A DNA stretch of 64,000 nucleotides from Planctomycetales bacterium ZRK34 (GTDB lineage: Bacteria; Planctomycetota; Phycisphaerae; Phycisphaerales; Zrk34): positions 3,469,850 through 3,533,849 of the forward strand of contig CP050848.1 in the NCBI GenBank assembly GCA_014873095.1, read 5' to 3'. Both the position numbers and the translations under genes were made by a program. The notes below the pieces were generated by a model, which worked only from the letters and a program-made list of their open reading frames with translations, had not been told where the DNA came from and searched no databases. Of the stretch, positions 48,388-56,657 are shown in pieces; position 1 is the stretch's first letter, and every line of letters starts with the position of its first letter.

Positions 48388-49011
48388 ATGAGCCAGCCCG
48401 ATCCGGTGAACGAGATGATGGGCGCCAGCCTCAGGCGGCGTCGTTATCCATTTAAACCCCGTTGCGTCGCAGAAGACGAAGTAATCCAGCGAGCCATCGA
48501 ACAGTTGCTGGTCTGGATCAAACCAAAGGTAGACGCCGCCGCCAAATCACGAGCTCGTCAATTTGGGTTTCACTCACACGACGCTGAGGACTTGGCTGCA
48601 GATGTGCTTGTACACCTTTGGTGGTCTGCGCTGCCGAACTATGACGCACATCGGGGGGAGCTTGTTCAGTACATTTGGACCTGCATTAACAATCGAATGA
48701 CGGATGGAATTCGACGTCTAATCCGTGCACGCAATCAAGAAGCCCCACCCTCTGATCAACTTGACTTCACGTCTTCGCGCTCTGACCTCGGCCACGACAT
48801 ACGCCTTGATCAGCTCGCTCTGGAGCTGCTCGACAGCCTCGAACTCTCCGCGGCCCAGAGCGAGTTGCTCCAGGCGTGGCTTAATACGCCAACCAACAAG
48901 GAAACAGCCAAACGCATGGGCTGGCACCCTGCGAGTGTTTCGCGCCGTATGCGGTCCATTCGGCAGGCAGCCCAGGTTCGAGCTGCGGAACTCGTGGATG
49001 ACCTTCTTTGA
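48388..49011 (+). CDS. Prophage sigma-70-family (ECF-like) sigma factor
   Basis: The protein has 207 residues, GGAG about 7 bases upstream. Sigma-2: 'HSHDAEDLAADVLVHLWWSA' and 'ELVQYIWTCINNRMTDGIRR'. Sigma-4: 'NTPTNKETAKRMGWHPASVS' followed by 'RRMRSIRQAAQVRA'. It is longer at the N-terminus than the host ECF factors, and no anti-sigma gene follows. Its place, left of lysis/late genes and cos, is like that of the late regulator Q in lambda. It probably redirects host RNA polymerase to late phage promoters. Confidence 0.8.
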   Translation: MSQPDPVNEMMGASLRRRRYPFKPRCVAEDEVIQRAIEQLLVWIKPKVDAAAKSRARQFGFHSHDAEDLAADVLVHLWWSALPNYDAHRGELVQYIWTCINNRMTDGIRRLIRARNQEAPPSDQLDFTSSRSDLGHDIRLDQLALELLDSLELSAAQSELLQAWLNTPTNKETAKRMGWHPASVSRRMRSIRQAAQVRAAELVDDLL

Positions 49012-49020
49012 GGATGAACC

Positions 49021-49482
49021 ATGGACGGTGATCAAATCAGAAATGCTCAGGTCGTTGCAATTGCTGGTGCCGTCGCTCCAAAAGACGTGACGGCGGCAAA
49101 GCACGCACTGCCGCAGGGCAAGTCGATCGACGTCGACTTTATTGTGCACATTCATGGCGTGGTACAGAAGGGTCGCGACGTGCCCAGCTCCACGGTCACG
49201 ATTCAGCCGACGCTTGATTTGATGACGCCGCTGGTCTGCCTGGAGGTTCTGCGTCGTCTCAAGATTGACCTTCCCGCCTTACGTCGCATGGTGGGCGCCA
49301 TTGGACGTCGCCAGATCGACGGCAATCTCAAATCAACCGATGAGCACGAAGCGATCCGCGACGTGTTCAAAGCTGCGTCCAAGGCCATCGCAAAAAAACT
49401 ACAGCCCAAAAAATCGAATAGCCCCGGCCGGGCCGGCGCCGTCTCGACGAATGCCTCCTTTGAAATCAATCCCGGAGAATGA
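49021..49482 (+). CDS. Prophage protein, unknown
   Basis: The protein has 153 residues, 9 bases after the sigma gene. The sequence is soluble; a middle part 'PTLDLMTPLVCLEVLRRLKI' is helical, and the tail is Lys/Ser/Pro-rich. No family recognised. It ends close to the lipoprotein gene, overlapping a possible upstream ATG in ATGA. Confidence 0.6.
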   Translation: MDGDQIRNAQVVAIAGAVAPKDVTAAKHALPQGKSIDVDFIVHIHGVVQKGRDVPSSTVTIQPTLDLMTPLVCLEVLRRLKIDLPALRRMVGAIGRRQIDGNLKSTDEHEAIRDVFKAASKAIAKKLQPKKSNSPGRAGAVSTNASFEINPGE

Positions 49483-49484
49483 CC

Positions 49485-50099
49485 ATGAAGCGTTTTGCAA
49501 CCATCGTGCTGCTGTCGGTCTGCTTGGTGACTGCCGGCGGCTGCAATGACCAAACATCTACCATCAAGTCAACCATCTCGCAGCTGCAGCAGGCGATGGA
49601 GACCACGCAGGCTCATTACGACGCGGCCGACCAGGCCCTGCAGGCGCTGAACGCGACGGCCGAGACTCTGCCTGATGGCTCGGTCAAAGACGTTGTCCTC
49701 AAGCTCGCGATGCAGGCGCAGGAGGCGAAGACAAAAGCCGAGGGCCTAATCGAGGAGTACAAACCCGCGCTCGCTCAGCTCAACGACGTACTGCAGCAGC
49801 AGGATGATTCAAACCTTGGCGATCTGATCGCGGCCGCGTTGAATTCAGCCGCGCCGTTTGTGCCCCCGCCCTATGGCGCCATGCTTTCCCTGGGCGCCGT
49901 CCTCGCCGGTGGCATTGCTGGCTTCTTCCGCGGCAAGCAGTCTGGTGACGCCAACGGCGTGAACATCGCTACGGCGATCGAGGCGGCCAAGGATCCCAAC
50001 GGCGTGGTAAATTTCTCAGACCCACACGTCGTGGCAACCATCGACAAAGTCATGACCGCGGCCGCCAAGACAGTCGTTGATCGAGCCCAGAAGCGCTGA
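49485..50099 (+). CDS. Prophage lipoprotein with coiled coil and late membrane segment
   Basis: The protein has 204 residues. ATG 49485 is preferred over 49479 because GGAG lies 7 bases upstream. 'FATIVLLSVCLVTAGGC' is a lipoprotein signal with lipobox. Residues 25-110 are Gln/Ala-rich coiled coil. 'PYGAMLSLGAVLAGGIAGFF' is a glycine-rich hydrophobic segment. In a phage late region a spanin- or holin-like lysis role is possible, but no lysis family is recognised. Confidence 0.65.
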   Translation: MKRFATIVLLSVCLVTAGGCNDQTSTIKSTISQLQQAMETTQAHYDAADQALQALNATAETLPDGSVKDVVLKLAMQAQEAKTKAEGLIEEYKPALAQLNDVLQQQDDSNLGDLIAAALNSAAPFVPPPYGAMLSLGAVLAGGIAGFFRGKQSGDANGVNIATAIEAAKDPNGVVNFSDPHVVATIDKVMTAAAKTVVDRAQKR

Positions 50100-50101
50100 T
50101 C

Positions 50102-50115
50102 ATTACGTCCGTAAT
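50102..50115. promoter_or_regulatory. Palindrome ATTAC-N4-GTAAT, possible phage operator
   Basis: ATTACG-TC-CGTAAT, directly before the gene at 50136. The same ATTAC-N4-GTAAT layout occurs at 56602-56615 before the methyltransferase gene. Confidence 0.5.
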
Positions 50116-50135
50116 ACTTCTGTCTGGAGTACCGC

Positions 50136-50642
50136 ATGGACCTATCCAAACTCAGTCAGGATCTCTCCGCACTGGGCGTCGACGTGGTCAATGCCAGCAA
50201 TGAGCAGCTTGTCGCGGCGTGCTCTCAGCTCGTCGCACTGACGCGAACGGTGACCGTCGACTACTTCGCCACCTACCGAACGATCGGCGATGCCTTGACG
50301 TCGATCGAGGCAGGCAAGGTAGCCGCCGGCGAGAAAGATCTCGACGCTGCGATGGCCGACGTGGATGAAATCCTAGCCGCCATTGTCGAGATGATGACGC
50401 CGACGATCTACCACACGATGCTGAGCCAGTACGGCGCCGCCGATGGCAGTGCCGGCGGGGTGCCGATCAGCAACCCGGGTTTCAGCTTCAAGCTGCAGGT
50501 CGCCAAGAACAACATCGCCAAACTCAGCGATGATCACATCGCGGCGATCAAAGCCTATGGGTCACGGACCGTCGCGAAATACCCGGGTCTTCGCGTCGGC
50601 CACCTGTTGCGATACGTCTCGATAATCAGGGAGGCCGAGTAA
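50136..50642 (+). CDS. Prophage protein, unknown, helical
   Basis: The protein has 168 residues, helix-rich with no membrane segment. 'SQLVALTRTVTVDYFATYRT' and 'SIEAGKVAAGEKDLDAAMAD' suggest a helical bundle; the C-terminal part 'KYPGLRVGHLLRYVSIIREA' is basic. No family recognised. TGGAG lies 8 bases upstream. It overlaps the next start by one base (TAATG). Confidence 0.65.
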   Translation: MDLSKLSQDLSALGVDVVNASNEQLVAACSQLVALTRTVTVDYFATYRTIGDALTSIEAGKVAAGEKDLDAAMADVDEILAAIVEMMTPTIYHTMLSQYGAADGSAGGVPISNPGFSFKLQVAKNNIAKLSDDHIAAIKAYGSRTVAKYPGLRVGHLLRYVSIIREAE

Positions 50643-51079
50643 TGAAAATGCTCCCGCGCAACTACCGCCTCGTCGTCCTGAACGAAACCGGTCAGACGCT
50701 GGACCTATCCAGCAACTCGGCCAATGAGAAAATCACGGTGACACTGCGCCCGTGGAAAATCGCCAGCGGCGTCCTGTACTATGGTGATGAGATTTCATCC
50801 GCCGGATCGACTAACCTTGTGGACGGTGGCCATGAGGTGCTCGGGGCCATTGACAACTCTGTCAACCTGTACATGGGCGCCAGCGGCGTCCTGAAGGTGG
50901 AAACCGACAACGCCAGTGCCGCTGGTGTAGTCTCGTTGTATATCGAGCATTCAACGGATGGGGGCAACACATGGCCCAGCGGGTTGACTGATTTCAACCC
51001 TGAATTACATGCAGATTTTGTCGCCCAGGTCCAAATCACCAGCACACTCGACGACGTTGAGCAGGTGTTCGAGATTTGA
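50642..51079 (+). CDS. Prophage protein, unknown, beta-rich
   Basis: The protein has 145 residues, beta-rich, with 'YRLVVLNETGQTLDLSS' and 'VSLYIEHSTDGGNTWPSG'. The second block looks like a beta-sandwich found in phage tail or fibre proteins. No family assigned. Translationally coupled on both sides. Confidence 0.65.
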   Translation: MKMLPRNYRLVVLNETGQTLDLSSNSANEKITVTLRPWKIASGVLYYGDEISSAGSTNLVDGGHEVLGAIDNSVNLYMGASGVLKVETDNASAAGVVSLYIEHSTDGGNTWPSGLTDFNPELHADFVAQVQITSTLDDVEQVFEI

Positions 51080-51975
51080 ACGTAGTCCTCAACAATCCGA
51101 AGCTGAACCCTCAGCACCCGCTGGCTCGCAACCTACGGGCCTTCTGGCATTTTCGCGATCGTCGCCAGCTTGCCAAGGATGCTACACGTCGAGGCCTGCG
51201 TGATGCCGCTGTTGCCACCGGCACGCTCACGCACACAGATGGTCGGTATGGCCGCGAAGGCGAGTTCGATGGCTCAACGTACCTTAAGCTTTCAAGCGCT
51301 ACTTGGATGAGCTTTGGTGCCAACAGTTTTACCGTCGCAGCGATCGCGTCCACCACATCATCGTCTGGCTTCCCCGTGATGGTTGCTCGACAGAACACCA
51401 GCATATCCGGTCTGGCAATTCAATTGCGTTTTGGGTCTGGCAATCCACAGTTTGTCGCACGAGATGCAAATGGTCGCATAGCGCGAGCATTTTCGTCGAC
51501 AGCCAGGAACGACGGACGTCCTCACCTGTATGTGGGCGTGTTGGATTACGCCGCTGGCTACGCGCGGCTGTACGTCGACGGTGAGTTTGACACAGAGGAT
51601 CAGGGTACAGCGCCTGGCGGCGGCTTCGATGACGAGTTTTCAGACGCCAACGCTGATATTGCGATCGGCAGTTATTACGGCTCAGCCGGTTCATTCTGGA
51701 CGGGCAACATCGCGGCAGCTTCCTGGTCTGGTGGTGCGTTAAGCGCGGGTGCAATCGTCGGTCTGTGGCGCGATCCGTTCGAGCCGGTCCGCGAGCAGGT
51801 ATTTAATATCAGATATCACGCCGCGGCAATTGAGCCGACAGTAATTAGTGGGCCATATTGCTCGGTGGCCGCTGGGATCTACTCACCCGGAGCTGTTGCC
51901 TCGCAGACGTTCGCTGCCGGCGCGTCCACCTCACAGATATACGCGGCTGGTGCTGAAGCCGCAGGAGCGTGCTGA
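51076..51975 (+). CDS. Prophage LamG/concanavalin-fold protein, possible tail fibre or decoration
   Basis: The protein has 299 residues from TTG 51076, which overlaps the previous stop. Residues 20-235 form a LamG-like domain ('GREGEFDGSTYLKLSSATWM', 'RPHLYVGVLDYAAGYARLYV'). The last 50 residues hold an alanine-rich degenerate repeat ('YSPGAVASQTFAAGASTSQI'). No signal peptide, so it is not exported alone but could be part of the virion and bind a host glycan. An upstream start in the same frame was not found. Confidence 0.7.
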   Translation: MNVVLNNPKLNPQHPLARNLRAFWHFRDRRQLAKDATRRGLRDAAVATGTLTHTDGRYGREGEFDGSTYLKLSSATWMSFGANSFTVAAIASTTSSSGFPVMVARQNTSISGLAIQLRFGSGNPQFVARDANGRIARAFSSTARNDGRPHLYVGVLDYAAGYARLYVDGEFDTEDQGTAPGGGFDDEFSDANADIAIGSYYGSAGSFWTGNIAAASWSGGALSAGAIVGLWRDPFEPVREQVFNIRYHAAAIEPTVISGPYCSVAAGIYSPGAVASQTFAAGASTSQIYAAGAEAAGAC

Positions 51976-51976
51976 G

Positions 51977-52363
51977 ATGCCCAACGCCGAAATCCCGAAA
52001 GCCACTATCTTCGAAGATTCGGGGGCAATATGCATGGCCCGTGTGCTCGGCAATGCCGGCACGGCCATCACGCAGGCAAGCCTCAACTCAATCGAGTGCT
52101 CTGTGTTCAATCAAGCTGACACGTCGACGGCTGTGACTGAGCCGAGCATCACGATCGCGGACGTCGTCTTCGACACCTTGCAGACATCAGATCCTCGATG
52201 GACCGAGGACGACACGGGCTACAACTTCCTCATCGCAGTGCCGGCAACCGCCTTTCCAGCGGGTGGCGCTACTTACCACGTGGAGTTCAAGTTCACGCCA
52301 GCAAGCGGTGAGCCATTTCACATCGTGTTCGAAATCGAGACGCGCGCCATCAATAGATCGTAG
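51977..52363 (+). CDS. Prophage protein, unknown
   Basis: The protein has 128 residues from ATG 51977, with GGAG upstream and 1 base after the previous stop. Beta-rich, with 'AICMARVLGNAGTAITQASL' and 'TYHVEFKFTPASGEPFHIVF'. This resembles small immunoglobulin-like virion proteins, but no family can be named. It ends the left transcription unit, as a terminator follows at once. Confidence 0.65.
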   Translation: MPNAEIPKATIFEDSGAICMARVLGNAGTAITQASLNSIECSVFNQADTSTAVTEPSITIADVVFDTLQTSDPRWTEDDTGYNFLIAVPATAFPAGGATYHVEFKFTPASGEPFHIVFEIETRAINRS

Positions 52364-52368
52364 GGCTT

Positions 52369-52404
52369 AAAAGTGCTGTTTTTGGGCTAATAACAGCACT
52401 TTTT
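52369..52404 (+). terminator. Intrinsic terminator before the terminase genes
   Basis: AAAGTGCTGTT and AACAGCACTTT pair around an 11-base loop and are followed by T residues; A residues precede, so it may work on both strands. Confidence 0.9.
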
Positions 52405-52460
52405 GACCAGCCCGCGCGGCCGCGGGTCCTCCCTGGGGGGTACCCCACGCGGGTGAAAGA
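52405..52460. other. Candidate cos region
   Basis: A GC-rich block lies between the left-unit terminator and the small terminase gene, where lambda-like phages carry cos. It contains CCCGCG-CGGC-CGCGGG, the palindrome GGGGTACCCC (52437-52446) and a repeat of CGCGGG, followed by an A/T-rich stretch of short T runs like a cosB region. Position is the main support. Confidence 0.4.
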
Positions 52461-52516
52461 AAACCTCGTTTTTCGACAAAAAATTCAACCCTTTTTTAGG
52501 TTCCGCTATTCCGCCG

Positions 52517-53077
52517 ATGAGCAAGACATGGCGACAGATCGCAGACGAGGTCGGCATCAGTGATCGGGCTCTCAGGAACCTCCGCCAGCGGGACGATTTC
52601 CCGGAAGGTCGGCGTGACGACGCGCATGTCCAGGCGATCGTCGAATGGCACCGCAACGCGCTGCAGGAGAATCGCGCCGCCGTCGACCTGAGCCAGATCG
52701 GCCTGCAGCACAAAGCCGAGCAGATGCTCCTTACACGGGTGAAGCGCGAATTGCTCGAAGGCAAGTACATCTCGCTGATCCTCCACGAAGCGGCGGTCCT
52801 CGCGCTGACTGACACGTACGTCGCCAGCCTCAACGAGTTGCAGCAGGCGTTGCCGCTCGCGCTTCGCGGCCTGGACGAGGGCGCAAAGGAGAAGCTGCTC
52901 CGCGAGCGATTCGACAATGCTCGCCGGCTGATCATCGAACGCGGCACGATCGAGTTGAACCGATCGATGGCTGACCATGCAAAGCAGACGCCCAAGTCCG
53001 GCCGCGGGCGCCCGCCCCGCGGGACGGCAAAGAAGACATCGAAGAAGCGGACGAAGAAGGCGCGGGCGAAGAAATGA
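52517..53077 (+). CDS. Small terminase subunit-like DNA-binding protein
   Basis: The protein has 186 residues. The N-terminal helix-turn-helix 'WRQIADEVGISDRALRNLRQ' resembles the winged domain of lambda Nu1-type small terminases. A helical middle follows, and the last 30 residues are Lys/Arg/Gly-rich. It overlaps the large subunit gene in an ATGA. The small subunit recognises cos/pac DNA and hands it to the large subunit. Confidence 0.78.
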   Translation: MSKTWRQIADEVGISDRALRNLRQRDDFPEGRRDDAHVQAIVEWHRNALQENRAAVDLSQIGLQHKAEQMLLTRVKRELLEGKYISLILHEAAVLALTDTYVASLNELQQALPLALRGLDEGAKEKLLRERFDNARRLIIERGTIELNRSMADHAKQTPKSGRGRPPRGTAKKTSKKRTKKARAKK

Positions 53078-55041
53078 CGGCGGCAACGGAAGCCATCCCA
53101 TCAACCTATGAGCTGCCGGCGTCGGTGATTGATCGACTGCGGCCGCGCGACAACCTCACCGTCAGCCAGTGGTGCGATCGCTACCGTTATCTCGACTCAA
53201 AGTTCTCGGCCGAGCCGGGCCGATGGGACACCTCCCGCGTGCCGTACATGCGGGAGATCCTCGACGCCTTCGCCGACCCCACGGTCGGTTCGATCGTCTG
53301 GATGAAATGTGCTCGTGTCGGCGGTACTGAGTTTTTAAACAACGCCCTGGCATACTCGGTCGACATGCGGCCAATGCCGATTCAGTACGTTTTACCAAAG
53401 CAGTCCGATGTGCATGACGAGTTTAGCGGTCGAATTCGAGGAATCTTCGACTGCAGTGAAGAACTCTCAAAACACATTCCATCTGGTACCTGGGCGACTG
53501 CTGAACAAATCAGCTTAGACACGTTGAGCATTTATGGAGGGTGGGCGTCGAGCCCGGATACGCTGATCCGTCGCACGATAGGCGTCGCCATCTACGACGA
53601 AATCGACAACTGCCAAAAACAGGCCGGACGTCTTGGCAACACCTGGAAGATCCTCGGCGAACGCCTAGCCACATTCGGTTATCGAGCAAAGCAGATCGGC
53701 GTTTCATCTGCAACTGATGAAGACGGCACGACGTGGCAGCTCTACCAGGCCAGCGATCGCCGGCAGTACAACATGCCATGTCCGCATTGCGGATATTTCC
53801 AACTCCTTAAGCTCGCATCGTTGAAGTGGCCTGAGAACCGCACGCCTGATGAAATTGAACTCGATGCACTCGCCCAGATAGTCTGCGGTGACTGCGGCTC
53901 GCTGATTGACCAATGCTATCAGCAGTGGATGGTTGAACGGGGTCTGTGGGTGCCGGCATGTCAGCAAATCGTTGAAAGGCTCAACGTTAACGATTCTGAC
54001 CAGGTCGCCGCGGCCGCGGCGACTGAAAACCGCTGGACGCCGAAGCTCAAAGGCGATCCGCCCCGCACACGTCATCGCGGCTACTGGTCAAACAGCTTCG
54101 TCAGCCCGTGGCGCACCTGGTCACAGATCGCGGCCGAGTTCCTCCGCGTGAAGGATGATCCCGAAAAGCTGCGTGTCTTCGTCAACTCATGGCTGGGTGA
54201 GCCTTGGCAAAATGCCGTCGAGGCACCCGATGAAAGTTGGCTGCTGCCAAAGCTCAATGCCGCGACGCATGACGAAGGAGAGATCCCTAGCGCCGTGCGC
54301 GTCATGCTCGGCACGGCCGACGTTCAGCACGATCGGATCTATTACAACCTGGTCGGCTGGGGTCCGCAGATGCAGTCGTGGCGGATCAAGCACGGCGAGG
54401 TCGCCACCTTTGAAGAGTTGTACGACATCGCCTTCCGCCAGCCGCTTCCCATGGTCCATGATCCTTCACGGAAAATGCACTGCTACGCGCTGGCTGTAGA
54501 CGCCCGCTATCGCGGCGACGAGGTGCACGAGTTCGCCAAGCTGCCAGGTGTCGCGGCGATGCACGGCTATGAGCGACGGACAAAGCCTGTGGAGCGATCG
54601 AATCTCGCACCACGTGGCGCCCCCGAGCCGCGGTGGGTTTGGAACGTGCACACGACGCTCCTGAAATCGAAGTTGGCACGTCTCATGAAAGCCGAACTGG
54701 ATGGCCCCAACGCCTGGCACCTGCACCGTCAAACAGGCGAGGATTACATAAAGCAGGTGACGGCTGAACACTTCGTGCTGATGACGGACAAAAAGAGTGG
54801 ACGTAAAAAGTGGGCCTGGAGGCTCAAGTCAAGCGGGCGACCCAATCACTACTTTGACACAGAGGTCGGGCAGATCGCCCTGATCGAGATCCTCCGCGAG
54901 CTGGGCGAGTTGGACGTTGCGGGTCTGACGACCGAGTCACGACGCCTGTGCGTCATCGAGCCGCCTAAACCAGACGACCAGAAGGCCGCGGCACAGAAGC
55001 CGCGCCGCAAGCGTGTCACGGGAGGATGGGTCCGCCGATGA
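53074..55041 (+). CDS. Large terminase subunit, GpA family
   Basis: The protein has 655 residues, the usual gpA size. The packaging ATPase has the divergent Walker A 'KCARVGGTEFLNNAL' and the Walker B-like 'GVAIYDEIDNCQ'. A zinc-finger-like insertion holds 'CPHCGYF' and 'CGDCGSLID'. The C-terminal nuclease part includes 'MLGTADVQHDRIYYNLVGWG' and 'ALAVDARYRGDEVHEFAKL', with the acidic metal-binding residues. It cuts concatemers and pumps DNA into the prohead. Confidence 0.93.
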   Translation: MTAATEAIPSTYELPASVIDRLRPRDNLTVSQWCDRYRYLDSKFSAEPGRWDTSRVPYMREILDAFADPTVGSIVWMKCARVGGTEFLNNALAYSVDMRPMPIQYVLPKQSDVHDEFSGRIRGIFDCSEELSKHIPSGTWATAEQISLDTLSIYGGWASSPDTLIRRTIGVAIYDEIDNCQKQAGRLGNTWKILGERLATFGYRAKQIGVSSATDEDGTTWQLYQASDRRQYNMPCPHCGYFQLLKLASLKWPENRTPDEIELDALAQIVCGDCGSLIDQCYQQWMVERGLWVPACQQIVERLNVNDSDQVAAAAATENRWTPKLKGDPPRTRHRGYWSNSFVSPWRTWSQIAAEFLRVKDDPEKLRVFVNSWLGEPWQNAVEAPDESWLLPKLNAATHDEGEIPSAVRVMLGTADVQHDRIYYNLVGWGPQMQSWRIKHGEVATFEELYDIAFRQPLPMVHDPSRKMHCYALAVDARYRGDEVHEFAKLPGVAAMHGYERRTKPVERSNLAPRGAPEPRWVWNVHTTLLKSKLARLMKAELDGPNAWHLHRQTGEDYIKQVTAEHFVLMTDKKSGRKKWAWRLKSSGRPNHYFDTEVGQIALIEILRELGELDVAGLTTESRRLCVIEPPKPDDQKAAAQKPRRKRVTGGWVRR

Positions 55042-55301
55042 CCGATAGCGAATGCATGGACACATTCACGGTCAAAATCACCGCGCCGGACGGTATTGAC
55101 TACGCCCTGTCGGTTCTAGTCGATCCTACGCACGTGGCTGATGCCTCGCGTATCATGGCGATCGCGACGAGCCGTTTTTTGCAATATTGGTACGAGCATC
55201 GCCCCAGCCCATCAATTCACGACTTTGAGGACTGGTCGCGAGGTGGTTCAGTTGATCCAGGTTCGGGCGGCGGAAACTCACCCGTCAACAGCGATCGATA
55301 G
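55038..55301 (+). CDS. Small prophage protein, unknown
   Basis: The protein has 87 residues; ATG 55038 overlaps the terminase stop in ATGA. 'TFTVKITAPDGIDYALSVLV' is beta-type and 'FLQYWYEHRPSPSIHDFEDW' aromatic. The C-terminal 15 residues are Gly/Ser-rich, and its last 85 bases overlap the convergent gene at 55217. Head-to-tail or packaging genes often sit here, but no family is recognised. Confidence 0.55.
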   Translation: MTDSECMDTFTVKITAPDGIDYALSVLVDPTHVADASRIMAIATSRFLQYWYEHRPSPSIHDFEDWSRGGSVDPGSGGGNSPVNSDR

Positions 55302-55657
55302 AGCTTCTCGTCGAGTTGTTCTCTCATCCTCCGGCCGAGTTCAAAAAACTGCTCGCCTCTCTCTTCTTGCTTGACCTGTTCAGCACGGGCCTGCTCGATC
55401 TCTAATTGCTCCTCAGGTGGGAGAGGCAGCTCAGGCGCGTTGAAACCGTTTCGACGCAGCAGGTCGCGGGCGGCGTTTCGGATCTGTGTCTTGGTGCCCA
55501 TTAGATTGAAACTGGCTGCCCATCGAAGTGATCGCGGGGCGTTGAACGCCTCCAGTTCCGCGTTGAAGATTGAGAACCCCCAATCGCCAACGGCTGTGAG
55601 CGCCTGGTTGAATCCGGAGTTGACGTACGCGCCGAGTGTGCCGGGTTCGTCTTCCAT
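55217..55657 (-). CDS. Prophage protein, unknown, reverse-strand cassette
   Basis: The protein has 146 residues from ATG 55657 (GGAG 9 bases upstream). 'GTKTQIRNAARDLLRRNGFN' is a basic helix pair. Then a long Glu/Gln-rich amphipathic stretch, 'PEEQLEIEQARAEQVKQEER', likely forms a coiled coil. This composition supports the minus strand over the overlapping plus-strand ORF, which is Ser/Arg-rich. Third gene of the reverse cassette; function unknown. Confidence 0.6.
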   Translation of the reverse strand: MEDEPGTLGAYVNSGFNQALTAVGDWGFSIFNAELEAFNAPRSLRWAASFNLMGTKTQIRNAARDLLRRNGFNAPELPLPPEEQLEIEQARAEQVKQEERGEQFFELGRRMREQLDEKLYRSLLTGEFPPPEPGSTEPPRDQSSKS

Positions 55658-55732
55658 TGAGGATGGCTCCGATGGTGGCTTCGAATTGTTTCGCCAGCAA
55701 CAAGGACTGATTGTGAGCATGGACCACCATGG

Positions 55733-55909
55733 CTACATACACCGGTTCATCGCGTAGATGAATAACGCGATCACGCCTGTCCAGACGATCAATGACAACC
55801 AGAACTCAAATCTAGCACTGCCAGGGTACAACTGCATGTAACCATCAGCGTCAGTGCGATCCATCTCATCATTCCACGCTTTGATCAGACGCTTTATTCG
55901 CTGCTTCAT
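55733..55909 (-). CDS. Small membrane protein, 58 residues
   Basis: This short gene starts inside the 3' end of the methyltransferase gene (41-base overlap). A basic amphipathic N-terminus, 'MKQRIKRLIKAWNDEMDRTD', precedes one clear membrane segment, 'FWLSLIVWTGVIALFIYAM'. The charged N-terminus suggests it stays inside. No strong ribosome site, so coupled translation is likely. The clean membrane segment and position support a real gene; a holin, exclusion or accessory role is possible but unproven. Confidence 0.55.
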   Translation of the reverse strand: MKQRIKRLIKAWNDEMDRTDADGYMQLYPGSARFEFWLSLIVWTGVIALFIYAMNRCM

Positions 55910-56585
55910 GTTTCAGTCTATGCCTTGCCGCGGCGACGTGCTCGGCGTCCAGATCCATGCCGATCGCCCGCCGGCCGGTCGCGACGGCCGCGACCACGGT
56001 GCTGCCTGACCCGCAGCATGGGTCGTAGATCAGCTCGTCGGGTTTCGTGACGCTGTCAATCAGATCGGTCATCAACGACAACGGCTTCTGCGTCGAGTGG
56101 ATCCGCCGCTTGGGTGGAACGATGCGATGAGGCAGCACATCGGCCGGCCGACGCCCCGGGAACCGGAACCGCCCTTTGATCGCGAACCAGGCGACTTCGT
56201 GGCGCGGCGCGAACTGGCAGCCGGTGTGTCCCATGCCGCCGTGACCCTTGTCCCAGATCAGGCAGTTCATGATGCGGAAGCCGGCAAGCTGAATGGGCCG
56301 CCGAAAGTCCTCCATCACCCGCCACTGGCAAAAGCAGATCAGCGACCCGCCCGGGCGCAGCACGCGGTAGGCTTCGGGCAGGAACCACACGAAGGGCTGC
56401 TCGTCGTTGAGCAGTGCCCGCTGCCGATTGTTCTGTCCGCGGTACCTGATGCCGAACGGCGGGTCCACGATCACCGCATCGACGGTGCCGTCCGGGATCT
56501 GCCGCCCGTCGACCAGACAATCCCCCTGCATGATGGCGCCCCGCCGGCGACCCGCCAGCACGTCCGAAATTTCACTACTTGGCAC
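55869..56585 (-). CDS. Prophage DNA methyltransferase, beta-class (N6-adenine or N4-cytosine)
   Basis: The protein has 238 residues from GTG 56585, with GAGGAG 7 bases upstream. The catalytic motif IV 'VDAVIVDPPFGIRYRG' comes first, and the SAM-binding motif 'LIYDPCCGSGSTVVAAVATG' near the C-terminus; this order defines the beta class. DPPF favours N6-adenine methylation but does not prove it. No restriction enzyme is near, so it is an orphan enzyme, probably protecting phage DNA or regulating genes. A palindrome overlaps its leader. Confidence 0.85.
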   Translation of the reverse strand: MPSSEISDVLAGRRRGAIMQGDCLVDGRQIPDGTVDAVIVDPPFGIRYRGQNNRQRALLNDEQPFVWFLPEAYRVLRPGGSLICFCQWRVMEDFRRPIQLAGFRIMNCLIWDKGHGGMGHTGCQFAPRHEVAWFAIKGRFRFPGRRPADVLPHRIVPPKRRIHSTQKPLSLMTDLIDSVTKPDELIYDPCCGSGSTVVAAVATGRRAIGMDLDAEHVAAARHRLKHEAANKASDQSVE

Positions 56586-56600
56586 AAATTCACTCCTCGA

Positions 56601-56616
56601 TATTACCGCGGTAATA
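56601..56616. promoter_or_regulatory. Perfect palindrome before the methyltransferase gene, probable operator
   Basis: TATTACCGCGGTAATA is a perfect 16-base palindrome 15 bases upstream of the GTG start and just before its ribosome site. It shares ATTAC-N4-GTAAT with 50102-50115. GACCGGTC at 56618-56625 is another small palindrome. Confidence 0.6.
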
Positions 56617-56657
56617 GGACCGGTCTTATCGGCTGTTTGGGGCCGTGGCTTGCGTTC

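Noticed and set aside
55371-55757. 128-residue plus-strand ORF in the reverse cassette
   Set aside because: Ser/Arg/Ala-rich composition of a shadow. The minus-strand frame has a plausible start and an amphipathic acidic helix.
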